From NCBI GenBank assembly GCA_965214485.1, contig CBDCBW010000009.1, positions 656,660 to 720,659 on the forward strand: a stretch of DNA of 64,000 nucleotides, in the 5' to 3' direction. The stretch comes from JANQRZ01 sp965214485 (GTDB lineage Bacteria > Bacteroidota > Rhodothermia > Rhodothermales > JANQRZ01). The position numbers were made by a program, and so were the translations under genes. This document shows positions 63,456 to 64,000 of this stretch, piece by piece. Within the stretch, counting starts at the first letter, position 1; each line of letters opens with the position of its first letter. The notes under the pieces are model-generated. The model did no database searches. It had not been told where the DNA came from and saw nothing but the letters and a program-made list of their open reading frames with translations.

Positions 63456-64000
63456 CTAGCCTACGACGCAATCCGGGCGCGCGCCCTGCCCGAGCAGCCA
63501 GGCATAGACCGCCCGCATCTCGCCGGCCACGCGCGGCCAGGAATAGGTCTCTTCGATGAGGGTACGTCCGCGCGCGCCCATCAAGCGGAGCTCCTCGCCC
63601 GAGAGCGCCGTGGCCTGGGCGAGGGCCTGCGCCAACGGCTCGGCCCCGACCTCGACCCACCACCCGCAGGCGTGCGTCTCGAGGTCGCGCCACGGCGCGG
63701 CGCGCGTCGTGACGACGGGCACGCCCGCCGCAAGGGCCTCCGCCACGACGATGCCGAAGTTCTCGCTGAAGGTCGGCAGCACGAACAGGTCGGCCTCGCG
63801 GTAGAGGTCCCACTTGGCGTGGTCGTCCACCTCGCCGACGAAGCGGAAGCTGGCGGCGACGCCGCGCGCCTCGGCGGCGCGCTCGATCTCGGTGCGGTGG
63901 CCCTCAGCGTCCGGCCCGGCGAGGACGCACTCCCATGCGGGAGGCCGGACCGCCGCCCACGCCTCAACAAGGTTGAGGAGCCCTTTCTTGGGGTGGATGC
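63456..64000 (-). CDS. Family 4 glycosyltransferase, 5' end beyond window
   Basis: Only the C-terminal 181 codons are inside the window; the start lies beyond 64000. IHPKKGLLNLVEAWAAVR is the typical GT4 opening of the donor-binding domain. ADLFVLPTFSENFGIVVAEALAAGVPVVTT holds the E-x7-E nucleotide-sugar motif. It is the most upstream visible gene of the polysaccharide operon on this strand, with a 37-bp gap to the GT2 gene. Confidence 0.9.
   Translation of the reverse strand, partial: IHPKKGLLNLVEAWAAVRPPAWECVLAGPDAEGHRTEIERAAEARGVAASFRFVGEVDDHAKWDLYREADLFVLPTFSENFGIVVAEALAAGVPVVTTRAAPWRDLETHACGWWVEVGAEPLAQALAQATALSGEELRLMGARGRTLIEETYSWPRVAGEMRAVYAWLLGQGARPDCVVG

Overview
The window looks like a stretch of chromosome from a high-GC member of the Rhodothermota (Rubricoccaceae or Rhodothermales type). 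I infer this from several signs. Three secreted enzymes end in a type IX-like C-terminal sorting domain (YPNP...VYDxLGR). Five recognisable promoters fit a Bacteroidota-like pattern, TTG-N19-21-TANNTT(G). Clear Shine-Dalgarno sites are rare although the 16S keeps its anti-SD. B12 uptake is of the BtuB plus BtuG-like lipoprotein type. The 16S gene at 23.9-25.4 kb would settle the placement.

Layout. 0-5.9 kb: a phosphate-scavenging block (phosphate-selective-porin-like protein, PhoX-like phosphatase, 5'-nucleotidase), all on the minus strand, with 11-bp-periodic Pho-box-like repeats upstream. 5.9-9.6 kb: a cobalamin riboswitch followed by btuB, a BtuG-like lipoprotein and a BFD-like [2Fe-2S] protein. 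9.7-16.9 kb: a secreted alpha/beta hydrolase, typA, an unknown protein, biotin carboxylase and a radical SAM protein. 16.9-17.1 kb: a small MITE-like element with CTAG ends. 17.2-19.9 kb: a secreted subtilase. 20.0-25.7 kb: a complete rRNA operon on the minus strand (16S, tRNA-Ile, tRNA-Ala, a tRNA-like relic, 23S, 5S) with its promoter. 26-34.8 kb: PASTA protein, pyrR, a PhzF-family protein, pgsA, the M23 peptidase/bactofilin/AtpZ group, rpsT, a PKD/OmpA porin and queG. 34.9-43.3 kb: a hybrid-free sensor kinase, an MFS transporter, lysS, msrB, msrA and a CrtI-like oxidoreductase, rich in palindromic intergenic elements. 43.3-53.4 kb: der, a secreted unknown, nuoI, a DinB-like protein, holA, an ECF sigma factor, tRNA-Val, a RiPP-like precursor, a decayed thioredoxin-reductase-like pseudogene, a Memo-like protein, a DUF2520 protein and a small unknown. 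53.5-54 kb: tRNA-Asn and tRNA-Leu. 54-64 kb: an accessory, partly lower-GC polysaccharide locus (beta-helix protein, two membrane proteins, glycosyltransferases, carbamoyltransferase) that runs off the right edge.

How the genes may work together. The first 6 kb would release and import phosphate under starvation. The B12 block would feed cobalamin-dependent enzymes such as QueG at 33.9 kb. The M23 peptidase and bactofilin form a typical cell-shape pair. The right end is an exopolysaccharide or surface-glycan assembly line.

The least ordinary observations are: (1) two cloverleaf-like palindromic elements at 40.2 and 43.2 kb that share an outer stem and a 14-nt loop but have different, self-complementary arms, and that bracket the msrB-msrA-oxidoreductase block; (2) 14-18 bp tandem duplications in many intergenic gaps; (3) the Pho-box-like arrays; (4) an orphan lasso-type leader peptide gene beside a pseudogene.
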